A stretch of 64,000 nt of DNA from Histomonas meleagridis (GCA_020186115.1 WSYJ01000166.1:1-64000); one strand, 5' to 3'; shown: positions 8,957 to 17,984, counted from the first letter of the stretch. Program-made: numbers and translations. The notes: generated by a model not told the origin, from the letters alone.

Positions 8957-9484
8957 TTATTTATTAATATTTGTTTGTGAAGTATCTTGATTCAAAAACT
9001 TTAAGAAATTTGTTAGATTTTCATTAGAAGTGCTTTTGACATCTTGAAAACAAAAATTGCATTGATTTATTGTTTGTGTATCAGATTTATATTTACAAAA
9101 GATATTTAATGTATTGTTTTCATCTAAATCGAATAATAATATATAATTTGTTGCTAAGTTATTAAATTGATTACACATATCAAATAATATTTCACGTAAT
9201 GTATTATTTGATTGAATATATAAAGTAACATTACGTGTAAGACCGCTTGATTGACTCGGACCTTTAGCCCAAATTTTTAACATAATAGTATGACTTGTAG
9301 GTGTTATTTTTAAACGTCTTAAACTGATAACTTTATTTTGACTTGGACACTCAATCCAACGCTGTGGAAATCTAAAAGTATAACCTTTACCTTTATCTAA
9401 TTTATCAATATTTTGTTCATTTTCTTGTACATCAAAATTTGTATATATTTCTTCTACAGGCAGTTGTGATACACTAGTGCTCAT
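8957..9484 (-). CDS. putative minor virion protein, front part
   Basis: 175 residues ending at a TAA at 8959-8957. The block GKGYTFRFPQRWIECPSQNK at about 33-52 and ISLRRLKITPTSHTIMLKIW after it suggest a beta-rich structural protein. The gene is divergent from the fibre gene with only 41 bp between starts, which suggests joint regulation of the two virion genes. The same frame continues open beyond the stop for 92 further codons, so this is probably a gene cut by a nonsense change. Confidence 0.55.
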   Translation of the reverse strand: MSTSVSQLPVEEIYTNFDVQENEQNIDKLDKGKGYTFRFPQRWIECPSQNKVISLRRLKITPTSHTIMLKIWAKGPSQSSGLTRNVTLYIQSNNTLREILFDMCNQFNNLATNYILLFDLDENNTLNIFCKYKSDTQTINQCNFCFQDVKSTSNENLTNFLKFLNQDTSQTNINK

Positions 9485-9525
9485 TTGACGTTCATTTTTT
9501 ATACATTATTTAATTATAATAAAAT

Positions 9526-10272
9526 ATGTTAAATAATAGGATTGACAGAATTGAAAACGTTGTAAAATCATTATTAAATAAAAATAGTGTTGTATATTCT
9601 AATCACAGTAAAACAGCAGATACTATTAGTAACGGTATATGTTCATTAACAATTAATAGTATAGATAAATCATTTATATTTACTTACGGAAGAAATCATA
9701 TAATAATTAATCCTTTAGATAACAGTATAAGAAACCTTGTTCTTATAAATGATATATTAGTAAGTGATATTATTACAGGATCAAATATTATGAATAATGC
9801 TTATTTAAAACAAATGTTTAGTGATATTGATAAAGTATTGACTTTATATAAAGAATTTGTTAAAATAAATGAAGATAATAATACTGTTAATATAAGCAAT
9901 TTATTAATAGATACTATTAACGGCTATTCTACAGAAGATTTTGCTTTAAAAGATCATACTCATGATGACAGGTATTCTTTAAAAGATCATAATCATGATG
10001 ATAAATATTCTTTAATAGATCATACTCATAATATATTTAATAATGATATTACTGTTAACGGTAAAATTAATAATTATTATATTTTAAACAGTGCTGGAGG
10101 AGGATCTAATTCAACAATAACAATTCCTTGTATAGCCACTGTTAAAACAGACGGCGTTATGGAAGTAGGAGAATACATTGATTTTCATTACAGAGATGAT
10201 TATAATAAAGATAATACTTGGAGGATTAGAGCAATAACTGATACATTAAGTTTTTCAAGCAAAAGGCGGTAA
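9526..10272 (+). CDS. fibre protein, N-terminal segment (frameshifted gene)
   Basis: 248 residues. Begins with a probable coiled coil (MLNNRIDRIENVVKSLLNKN), then beta-rich sequence, then three repeats of the type DHTHDDRYSLKDHNHDDKYS at about 148-170. The end shows the VMEVGEYIDFHYRDDYNKDN module typical of tail-fibre and capsid-fibre proteins. The frame breaks near 10,255 in a T5 run; the next frame continues GGKTIIFNNNGN. It is the front of one long fibre gene spanning 9526-13342. Confidence 0.65.
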   Translation: MLNNRIDRIENVVKSLLNKNSVVYSNHSKTADTISNGICSLTINSIDKSFIFTYGRNHIIINPLDNSIRNLVLINDILVSDIITGSNIMNNAYLKQMFSDIDKVLTLYKEFVKINEDNNTVNISNLLIDTINGYSTEDFALKDHTHDDRYSLKDHNHDDKYSLIDHTHNIFNNDITVNGKINNYYILNSAGGGSNSTITIPCIATVKTDGVMEVGEYIDFHYRDDYNKDNTWRIRAITDTLSFSSKRR

Positions 10273-10331
10273 AACAATTATTTTTAATAATAACGGTAAT
10301 ATAACAACAAATAGTATTAATAATATATCTG

Positions 10332-12941
10332 TTGACAGTTTTTTCTTTAACAACACATAACCATGATGATAGATATTCATTAATAGATCATATACATAGT
10401 GATTATTTAACAAGTGCTAATTTAGATAATATTAATAATAAATTAACTGGTATATATTATAACGAAGAATTATTAGAAACTAATGAGGAGGAAGAAGAGG
10501 ACATTTATGAAAAATATACATTAATAAATCAAGATCTTATTGTTAACGGTAAAATTAATGAAATTGATACTAATAATATAGCACTTATTGAAGACGGTAT
10601 TTTAACTATTTCTGATGTAATATTATTTGAGAATGGTGTTAATATATCAACTTATGATAATATCACCGATGAAGGAATTACTGAAAACAATTTATTAATT
10701 AATTTTCCAAACGGTAATAGTATTATGTTAGAAGACAGTGGACATACTTATGGAATAGTTAATGTTGATGGAGTATTAACATCAGAATACTATTTAACAA
10801 AACAAATGATTATAGATGATGATGAAATACAAGAATTATTAACAGGTGCTCCGGGAGAAGATGGAGAAGGATATAAAAAAAATTGGTTAGAATATTTATT
10901 AGATGCTTTTTCATTTGCTATGTCATTAGCAGAATTTGCTGAACTGGCAAGTAAAGTATATAACAGTATTAAAAACAGTTCTTGGGCTATGTCGTTAATT
11001 AGCAGATTGAAGAATGTGGTTACAGGAGCCAGGGGTTACATACCTATACCTACAGTAAGATCTGTTGTATTTGATGAATATGATATATCAACAGATGAAA
11101 ATTTAGATGATTTAGAAGGTCCAGATGATACTGATATCGATAATAATTTTAATGAATATAACTATTTAATAAATCTGTTTCCTGAAATGAATACTATATT
11201 TAAGAACTTAAAGTATTATTATAAAGATGTTTCTAAAGGACAGAGAACTAATGAATTAGGTATGTTATTAGTTGACTGTCAGATATATAAACGTTTTATA
11301 AATCATACTCATGATCAATACTTAATAAGCTCTGATTTAAATAATTATACAGGAATTACTTATCATAAGGATTTATTAGAAACAATTATTAATGAAGAAG
11401 AGGAGGAAGAAGATGTTTATGAAATATATACTGATATAAATCAAAATTTAAAAATAAATGGTGATATAGAATGTAATTTTATTAACGGTATTGATTTAGA
11501 TGAATTATCAATAATTAGTAATGATATATTTAATATTAACAATAAGCTAACAGGAATTACTTTTAATAAAGATTATATAGAAACTAATGAAGAAGAAGAT
11601 GTTTATGAAATATATACTGATATAAATCAAGATTTAAAGGTAAATGGTAATATAGAAGTTAATTCTGTTAACAATATACCTGTTGATAATTTTTCATTAA
11701 TAAATCATACTCATGATCAGTATTTAACTAATGATAATTTAACTGATATAAATAAGGCTTTAACAGGAATATCATATAATGAATATGGCGATTGGACTAA
11801 GATTGAACATGATTTATTAGTAGGTAATGATATTTCATGTAGAATATTGACAGCAAGTCGTAATATCAATATTGATTGTAGTAAATATTCAGATGATACA
11901 AATATTTATAAAGGATTATTCATTTATAGATCTAATGCAGTAACAGGTAATTCTATCAGAATGGAAATAGGTGTATTACCATATGGCGATGATTGTAGTA
12001 TAATAGAACATTACGTAGGTTCTGATGATAATATTGATACTTGTTTAAGATTTAAAACTTGTGGCGGTAATTATGTAAGTATATTTAGAAACGGTAATAT
12101 TAGTTGTAATTCTATTAACGGAATTGATACTAATAATATTTCATTAACAACACATAATCATGACGATAAATATTCATTAATAAATCATACTCATAGTTAT
12201 AATGATATTACTGATAAACCAACAACTTTTCCGCCAAGTTCTCATAATCATGATGAAAAATATTCTTTAATAAATCATACTCACAACACAATTGATAATA
12301 ATTTAACTGTTAACGGAAATATAAATTGTAATTATATTAATGATATTGACACTGATAACATATCTTTAATAAATCATACTCACAACACTATAAATAACGA
12401 TTTAAAAATATATGGTAATTTAGAAGTAAATTATATTAATAACATACCTGTTGATAACTTCTCTTTAACAAGTCATAATCATGATGATAAATATTCTTTA
12501 ATAAATCATACTCATACAGAATTTGATAATGATATTACTGTTAACGGTAAAATTAATAATTATTATTTGAATAACGGTTCTTCAGCAGGAAATTATTTAA
12601 ACACATTGCCTTGTATAGCTACTGTTAAATCAGACGGTGTTATGGAAGTAGGTTGTTATATAGATTTTCATGATAATAATGAATTTAACAGTGATTACTC
12701 TTGGAGAATAACATCTACTGATTCATTAGAGTTTAAAAGAAACGGTTCTGGATCAATTACTTTTAATAATAACGGCAATATTCAATGTAATACTGTTAAC
12801 GGAATTAACTTAAATAATTTAGCATTAACAAGTCATACTCATGAACCAAATGATATAGTTCCTTATCAAAATGCTGTATTAAAAACAGGTAGATTTTTAA
12901 AAATATTAATAATTTCACTATTGGAAAACCTGTGTTTATAA
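10332..12941 (+). CDS. fibre protein, central segment with His-x-His repeats (frameshifted gene)
   Basis: 869 codons from a TTG; no independent ATG is needed because this is the middle of a gene broken near 10,340 (T6 run) and again near 12,895. It contains at least ten HTH or HNH motifs in contexts such as NHTHDQYL and HNHDDKYSLINHTH, one YNDITDKPTTFPPSSHNHDE unit typical of phage tail fibres, three Glu-rich loops (ETNEEEEED), and two VMEVG-IDFHD modules. In T4 gp37, such His-x-His motifs bind iron along the trimeric fibre tip; a similar trimeric fibre for host attachment is inferred. A helical hydrophobic insert sits at about 190-240. Confidence 0.65.
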   Translation: MTVFSLTTHNHDDRYSLIDHIHSDYLTSANLDNINNKLTGIYYNEELLETNEEEEEDIYEKYTLINQDLIVNGKINEIDTNNIALIEDGILTISDVILFENGVNISTYDNITDEGITENNLLINFPNGNSIMLEDSGHTYGIVNVDGVLTSEYYLTKQMIIDDDEIQELLTGAPGEDGEGYKKNWLEYLLDAFSFAMSLAEFAELASKVYNSIKNSSWAMSLISRLKNVVTGARGYIPIPTVRSVVFDEYDISTDENLDDLEGPDDTDIDNNFNEYNYLINLFPEMNTIFKNLKYYYKDVSKGQRTNELGMLLVDCQIYKRFINHTHDQYLISSDLNNYTGITYHKDLLETIINEEEEEEDVYEIYTDINQNLKINGDIECNFINGIDLDELSIISNDIFNINNKLTGITFNKDYIETNEEEDVYEIYTDINQDLKVNGNIEVNSVNNIPVDNFSLINHTHDQYLTNDNLTDINKALTGISYNEYGDWTKIEHDLLVGNDISCRILTASRNINIDCSKYSDDTNIYKGLFIYRSNAVTGNSIRMEIGVLPYGDDCSIIEHYVGSDDNIDTCLRFKTCGGNYVSIFRNGNISCNSINGIDTNNISLTTHNHDDKYSLINHTHSYNDITDKPTTFPPSSHNHDEKYSLINHTHNTIDNNLTVNGNINCNYINDIDTDNISLINHTHNTINNDLKIYGNLEVNYINNIPVDNFSLTSHNHDDKYSLINHTHTEFDNDITVNGKINNYYLNNGSSAGNYLNTLPCIATVKSDGVMEVGCYIDFHDNNEFNSDYSWRITSTDSLEFKRNGSGSITFNNNGNIQCNTVNGINLNNLALTSHTHEPNDIVPYQNAVLKTGRFLKILIISLLENLCL

Positions 12942-13342
12942 CAGGAAATGTTTATAAATTAACTTCTGACAAAAATAATGTTAATAAATACACTTCTACA
13001 ACGGATATTACTAACTGTATACCTTCTGTTAAAAGTACAGGTTCTTATAAAGAATTTATAGGAATATGTGTTGATAAGCATGCTGCTAACAGTGTTTTTC
13101 AAATAGGAGATACTATAAAACAAGATATAAGTATTAATCAAGATACTGTTGATTTTGCTTCTCACGGAGATTATTATTTTAACGTTAATGATTCTAGTAA
13201 ATATTCTGTTGGCGATATAATATTATTTGACGGCAGTATTTTAGATGATGATACTGTATTAACAACAAAAATAAACAGTATGATTATTGGAAAAATAACT
13301 TCAATAATTGATAATAATACAGTAGCTGTTTTTAAAGGATAA
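12932..13342 (+). CDS. fibre protein, C-terminal domain (frameshifted gene)
   Basis: 136 codons opening at a GTG; the frame is already open from 12,893 (FKNINNFTIGKPV) after a one-base shift in T5A5. It is a compact beta-rich domain (FITGNVYKLTSDKNN to IDNNTVAVFKG) resembling the small beta-barrel ends of phage capsid-fibre proteins. Two minus-strand ORFs over it are shadows. Confidence 0.55.
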   Translation: MFITGNVYKLTSDKNNVNKYTSTTDITNCIPSVKSTGSYKEFIGICVDKHAANSVFQIGDTIKQDISINQDTVDFASHGDYYFNVNDSSKYSVGDIILFDGSILDDDTVLTTKINSMIIGKITSIIDNNTVAVFKG

Positions 13343-13374
13343 TTAAAAATAATATATTTGAAATCTCTCATTTA

Positions 13375-14244
13375 TTAATCATTATCAACATTTTCTGTTT
13401 GATGATATATATTTTTATACTCATCCTTTAATATATAATACCACTTTCTTTCACCAGAAGTTTGACGTTTTCTATAACACTTATCTTTTAATTGAAGTTG
13501 AAAAGACCTTTCTTTAATATCATATGGTTTATTATATAATACTTCTGAACATAACCAACCCTCACATAATTTATCATAATTATCACATATGAATTGTTCT
13601 ACAGGGTTTCTAGAAGCTTCTATTAAATCTTGTTTAGATTCAGTTATAGGTATGATTCTAGGATTATAATTATTAATATCTCTGTTCATAAAATATGTTA
13701 ATAAATGATTATAAAACTCAGTAGTAAAACTGTTATATAAATTATTCCAATAATCATGATTGTCCTTATATTTACCGTTACATAATAATACGACATATCT
13801 TCTGTCACCTGATTCTATTTTTACAGGATAACTGTTATTAGTAACGAATATACAATTAGCAACGTTTTCAGAAGTTCTTCTAGGTTGATTTTTTTCATTA
13901 ATTCTAATAGTTTTATCAGTAATAATTGACTTTAATGTATCAAAATTTGCAAGTCTGTCTTCACCGACATTTTTTAATTCATTTAATACTAATAACATCT
14001 TACTTTCAACAACGCTGTTAAAATTACCTGTTAATTCACCTATTTGATTAATATTTTTTTCACTATATCCGCTTAATAATTCACAAATAACGTCAGTAAA
14101 TGTATTCTTACCAATACCTTGCAATCCTTTTAAAACAATTGCAGTTTCAGTTTTTTTACCGGGATTTTGTATTATATATGATACCCAATTTAATAGATAA
14201 TTATATATATCATTATTATTATCAGCAATTACTTCTTTAATCAT
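13375..14244 (-). CDS. SF3 helicase (D5-like), second part of a broken primase-helicase gene
   Basis: 289 residues. Walker A GLQGIGKNT at 40-48, Walker B LLVLNEL at 84-90 and sensor-1 CIFVTNN at 131-137 make a superfamily 3 replicative helicase of the D5/virophage type. A downstream VEQFICDNY region fits the D5 C-terminal domain. The protein in this frame continues upstream without a stop (KGYKYKSVDKINIDIISNFL) into the primase gene, so the ATG used here is probably internal and the gene is split by one inserted base near 14,315. It would unwind viral DNA at the replication fork. Confidence 0.8.
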   Translation of the reverse strand: MIKEVIADNNNDIYNYLLNWVSYIIQNPGKKTETAIVLKGLQGIGKNTFTDVICELLSGYSEKNINQIGELTGNFNSVVESKMLLVLNELKNVGEDRLANFDTLKSIITDKTIRINEKNQPRRTSENVANCIFVTNNSYPVKIESGDRRYVVLLCNGKYKDNHDYWNNLYNSFTTEFYNHLLTYFMNRDINNYNPRIIPITESKQDLIEASRNPVEQFICDNYDKLCEGWLCSEVLYNKPYDIKERSFQLQLKDKCYRKRQTSGERKWYYILKDEYKNIYHQTENVDND

Positions 14245-14296
14245 ATTTAAGAAATTAGATATTATATCTATGTTTATTTTATCAACAGATTTGTAT

Positions 14297-15580
14297 TTAT
14301 ATCCCTTGAAATATAGAAAATATACCTTTATTGTTATTACTATAGAATCTAACTCCCTTTATAGTTAGTTTTGATTGATATGCTATAAAAGCGTCGTAAG
14401 CAGTGATTGTTTTTCTATCATCTTTCCAAAGTTTAATCATTTTAAGCAATTCTTTCATATTAGTATTTGTCATATAACCAATAACATATTTATCATTATG
14501 AATATCAAACGTTTTAATAATAAACATTAAATTATTACTTTCTACAAATCTAATTACTTTGCTTAGATCTTCAACAATATCCTTAAAACATTTATATATA
14601 TGTTTCTCAGCTTTCTCACGTATATTTGTCATGCTAAAATTATCATTAAGTATTATATCATGTATAACAATATCGTCAACATCATTTTTAATGAATTTCT
14701 TATAAAAATCGTTATTATAAAGTTTGATTATTTTAATTAAAACTCCGTAATGAGTTTGTAAATGCATATATCTCTCTTTAGCATTATAAAAGTTAGATTT
14801 AGCATTAGGCGTTAAGTTACAATTATTATATATAAAGTCATATGCTTCATTTATTACTTCATTAGGTAAACTATTAATAGCTTGAAATAGCGGGAATAAT
14901 GTAATTTCTTTTGATAAAGGTATATCACCAGAATCATTATGTATTTCAAGACCTTCTAAACCATACATTAATGTTCTAGCAAAACCGACAGTGATATTGT
15001 CAGAGTTATTATACATCTTAATAATATTTTGAACTTCCTGTGGTTGTTCTATAGTTATTTTTATATCTAAATCCTTTAATATATCATTAACATTTCTGAT
15101 AATAATACTGTCATAATTACCTCTAATAAATTCATATGTTGAAATAGGTAATTTATGTGATGAATCTCTATATTTTAAACCCGCCATTACAATTAATGAA
15201 CGTTTATTTTCATCATAACAATTAAATATATCTATATCAAATTCATTAGATTTATAACATTTAATCATTCTGTTATTATTAGCAATAAATTCATCAGTAT
15301 TACAGTATATATGTAAACCGCCTGAAGCTGTTTTTACAATAATATCATCATCAGATAACTTAGATAAAATATTATTACGTATTTTATCTTTAGTATCGTT
15401 ATCTAAAGATTTATTTATATCAATATCTATTACTGATAAATTTTTAATTTTATTATTTAATAAAGCTTTGCCTGTAACAGTATTTCTTCCGGGTTGTCTT
15501 TTGTCGTGTTTATTGTAATTATATAAGTTGATGATATTATTACCAATACGTTCTTTTAATGTTGTCGTAGTCTGCGACAT
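14297..15580 (-). CDS. AEP-type primase, first part of a broken primase-helicase gene
   Basis: 427 residues. The N-terminal third has the archaeo-eukaryotic primase / prim-pol signature: LSVIDIDINKS with D52 and D54, then TASGGLHIYC with H90, in the usual order and spacing. The rest is a helical linker as in D5-like primase-helicases. The frame ends FSIFQGI just where another frame continues into the SF3 helicase, giving an original protein of about 735 residues. This fusion is the replication module of virophages and many Polinton-like viruses. The start is preceded by TTATAAAAATAGATC. Confidence 0.75.
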   Translation of the reverse strand: MSQTTTTLKERIGNNIINLYNYNKHDKRQPGRNTVTGKALLNNKIKNLSVIDIDINKSLDNDTKDKIRNNILSKLSDDDIIVKTASGGLHIYCNTDEFIANNNRMIKCYKSNEFDIDIFNCYDENKRSLIVMAGLKYRDSSHKLPISTYEFIRGNYDSIIIRNVNDILKDLDIKITIEQPQEVQNIIKMYNNSDNITVGFARTLMYGLEGLEIHNDSGDIPLSKEITLFPLFQAINSLPNEVINEAYDFIYNNCNLTPNAKSNFYNAKERYMHLQTHYGVLIKIIKLYNNDFYKKFIKNDVDDIVIHDIILNDNFSMTNIREKAEKHIYKCFKDIVEDLSKVIRFVESNNLMFIIKTFDIHNDKYVIGYMTNTNMKELLKMIKLWKDDRKTITAYDAFIAYQSKLTIKGVRFYSNNNKGIFSIFQGI

Positions 15581-15592
15581 GATCTATTTTTA

Positions 15593-15848
15593 TAAGAGGA
15601 AAAAAAATGAAATTATATATAAACAATACTGTTTTTTAAAAGTAATATTTTTGATATATATTTTTCCAAACATATTAATATATATATATTTTTCCAAACA
15701 TATTAATATATATATATATTTTGAAACATAATACTTATGAAAACAATACTTATAAAAACAATACTTATAAAAACAATACTTATGAAAACAATACTTATAA
15801 ACATATTATTTTTCAACAATCAATATTACAGCAGATTTATAGTAAATC
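15593..15848. repeat. A+T-rich tandem repeats near the element's right end
   Basis: Two repeats of TTTTTCCAAACATATTAATATATATATA type at about 15,660-15,720 are followed by five tandem copies of a 15-16 bp unit close to AAAACAATACTTATA at about 15,727-15,805. No gene. Such repeats next to the replication genes could be part of an origin, but that is inference. Confidence 0.6.
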
Positions 15849-16147
15849 TATAGTATTTCTTCAAAGTCCTTGATGTCCCTGTCTGTCCGTAGACATATAA
15901 CTTCATCTAAAACTTACCCGCAACACGACAATTTACGCAATTACGCAACAAAAATATTATTAACAATATAATTACAAACAACATAAGTTTTAAAAAATGT
16001 TGTGTAAAAATATATGTATTAAAAGTATGTTATTTTTGGTTATTTTTATAGTATTTCTTCAAAGTCCTTGATGTCCCTGTCTGTCCGTAGACATATAACT
16101 TCATCTAAAACTTACCCGCAACACGACAATTTACGCAATTACGCAAC
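15849..16147. repeat. identical 101-bp direct repeats (15849-15949 and 16047-16147)
   Basis: Two identical 101-bp copies, 198 bp apart start to start, run from TATAGTATTTCTTCAAAGTC to TTACGCAATTACGCAAC. Each contains CTTACCCGCAACACG and two ACGCAA units. The second copy is also the left arm of the inverted repeat that follows. Identity suggests recent duplication or gene conversion. Confidence 0.8.
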
Positions 16148-16627
16148 ATAACAACAATAATATATATATATATTGCGTAATATATATTGCTAACAATTAT
16201 TATAATAATAACCCTTTATAAAAGACGTAGACAGACAATATATATATATATTATATTTTCAACAATTTATATTTTCAACAGTTATATTTTCAACAATTTA
16301 TATTTCTAACAATTTATATTTCTAACAATTTATATGTTAATAATTTATATTTCAACAATTTATATTTCAACAATTTTATATGTTAATAATTTATATTTTC
16401 AACAGTTATATTTTCAACAATTTATATTTCTAACAATTTATATATTAATAATATTATGTCTGACTATGTCTTTTATAAAAGGGTATTATTAAAATAATTT
16501 GTAGCAATATATATTATACAACATCATATGTTTGAAAATTGCGTGTTGCGTAGTTGCGTGTTGCGGGTAAGTTTTAAGAGAAGTGTTCGTCCATAAGACA
16601 ACCGTGGACACAAGGACTTTGAAGAAT
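16047..16627. repeat. large imperfect inverted repeat at the element's right end
   Basis: The left outer arm (16047-16147) pairs with 16541-16627: TTCTTCAAAGTCCTTG, AAAACTTACCCGCAACACG and the ACGCAA units all recur as reverse complement, with mismatches between. An inner arm, 16173-16240 (ATATATTGCTAACAATTATT through CCCTTTATAAAAGAC), pairs with 16448-16515. The central 16241-16447 is built of iterated TTTCAACAATTTATA-like units. The whole could fold as a hairpin, or be two element ends joined head to head. No gene lies here. Confidence 0.75.
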
Positions 16628-16631
16628 ATAT

Positions 16632-16746
16632 TTTGAAAATTCAACTTTCGAAAACCTAATATTTATCATTATCATGTTAGGATATATATGTTTGAAAATT
16701 CAACTTTCGAAAACCTAATATTTATCATTATCATGTTAGGATATAT
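16632..16746. repeat. 56-bp tandem duplication with internal palindrome
   Basis: Copies at 16632-16687 and 16691-16746, separated by ATG, run from TTTGAAAATTCAACTTTCG to GTTAGGATATAT. Each contains CCTAA ... TTAGG as inverted ends. It sits directly outside the viral inverted repeat and may mark the junction with host DNA. Confidence 0.75.
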
Positions 16747-16833
16747 GCTTTCAAAATTTAATTTTATTCTCGAAGCGAATGAGAATGAGCTGAGAGCACA
16801 CACCGAGCGAAGCGAAGTGCACATAGAAACGAA

Positions 16834-17537
16834 GTGGAGATGTGCTGTGTGTGTGTGTTATGGGGAGCTGTTCTTCATTCAAAGGAAATTGATTTAAGCA
16901 CAAGAAAAAGAATTTTAGATATCATTAAACACATATTTTTCAGGGAATATTGTCAATTATACTTTAACCATTCTCAAGAATTGCCTGAAAAATTCTCAAA
17001 GAATGTTCGAAGCATTTCATTTTATTCAAAGGATAAATTAAAGCGAATGATAAATACAATCATTGGATTGTATTATGCCTTAAAAAATTATCCTGAAAAA
17101 TTAGCCTTGAATCGCATTTCATCGCATCCCATTGAAAACACATTTGGGATTACGCGATCAACAATGCAAAACAAGCTTGGAGTTGATGTTTTTATTTCTT
17201 CCCTGTCTAGAAACACTTTGAAAAATCAATTGCTAAACGAACTAAAAAATAGAATTACCCCCCAAGCCGAAAAGCTTCAGATGCAGGTGTTTTCCTAAAT
17301 GGAAGAGAAGTGCAACATGTTAATTTTGACGTAAATGCATGCAAAATGGAAATTGATAAACTTAGGGCATCAATTGCTAATAATATGAATTATGAATACA
17401 AAGGCACTCAATTAAGAACGTTGATCAAATGCTTGTCTATAGACCCTTCATTAAACTTTAGAGAAAAGAATAATAATAGTATTTCTGGTTCTTCAATTGT
17501 TGCAAGGAATATTGCTTCAACGCAATTTATCAACTGA
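16834..17537 (+). pseudogene. broken ORF, possible transposon-derived protein
   Basis: A frame at 16834-17298 (KEIDLSTRKRILDIIKHIFF, later NRISSHPIENTFGITRSTMQ) continues after a one-base shift near 17,292 in another frame to 17537 (FLNGREVQHVNFDVNACKME and on). The HPIENTFG-R segment recalls the C-terminal part of some DDE transposases, in which a similar ENxFG motif occurs, but this is weak. Upstream DNA has GC-richer AAGCGA repeats (16,774-16,835). Probably a repeat relic. Confidence 0.4.
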
Positions 17538-17578
17538 AATAAATAAAAATTTAGCAGTGAAATTTATGATCTAAATCA

Positions 17579-17750
17579 AAAAATAATCATGAATTCTATC
17601 TTCCAAAAGGGAAGAAATAAGATGTGTGTTGTGTTGTGAGAAAACGGAGGAGATTGTTGGAAGAATGAATAATCTGAAAAAAATCGAAATCGAAAAATAA
17701 TCATGAATTCTATCTTCCAGAAGGGAAGAAATAAGATGTGTGCTGTGTTG
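17579..17750. repeat. 58-bp direct repeats
   Basis: Copies at 17579-17636 and 17693-17750 share AATAATCATGAATTCTATCT and AAGGGAAGAAATAAGATGTG with few differences, 114 bp apart. They create two similar overlapping minus-strand ORFs that are not credible genes. They follow the broken ORF and probably belong to the same repeat family. Confidence 0.7.
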
Positions 17751-17984
17751 CAAGAAAATAAAAAGTATAAATGAAAAATTACCTCCCACGGGTTCCATAC
17801 CAGTTGTGAAAAAGTGCTATTGAGGTGCCCCAAAAACATTATTGCCGATTAAAACTAATTCAAAGGAAATATATGTAAAAATATATTTATCTCAACAATA
17901 AATCGAAAAATCTAGTATTTTTTTTTAAAAATTTGTTATTAACAACATATATGCAATATATATATAAAGTTAAATATACAACTC

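Noticed and set aside
9526-13342. Programmed ribosomal frameshifting in the fibre gene
   Set aside because: Three shifts at unrelated A/T runs, of mixed direction (+1, +1, -1), no common slippery heptamer or stem visible; decay is simpler.
15727-15805. Possible CRISPR-like array of AAAACAATACTTATA units
   Set aside because: Direct tandem repeats without spacers; simple satellite in a eukaryotic element.
17571-17839. Two overlapping minus-strand ORFs of 75 and 87 codons with similar halves
   Set aside because: They are produced by the 58-bp direct repeat and lack independent coding signal.
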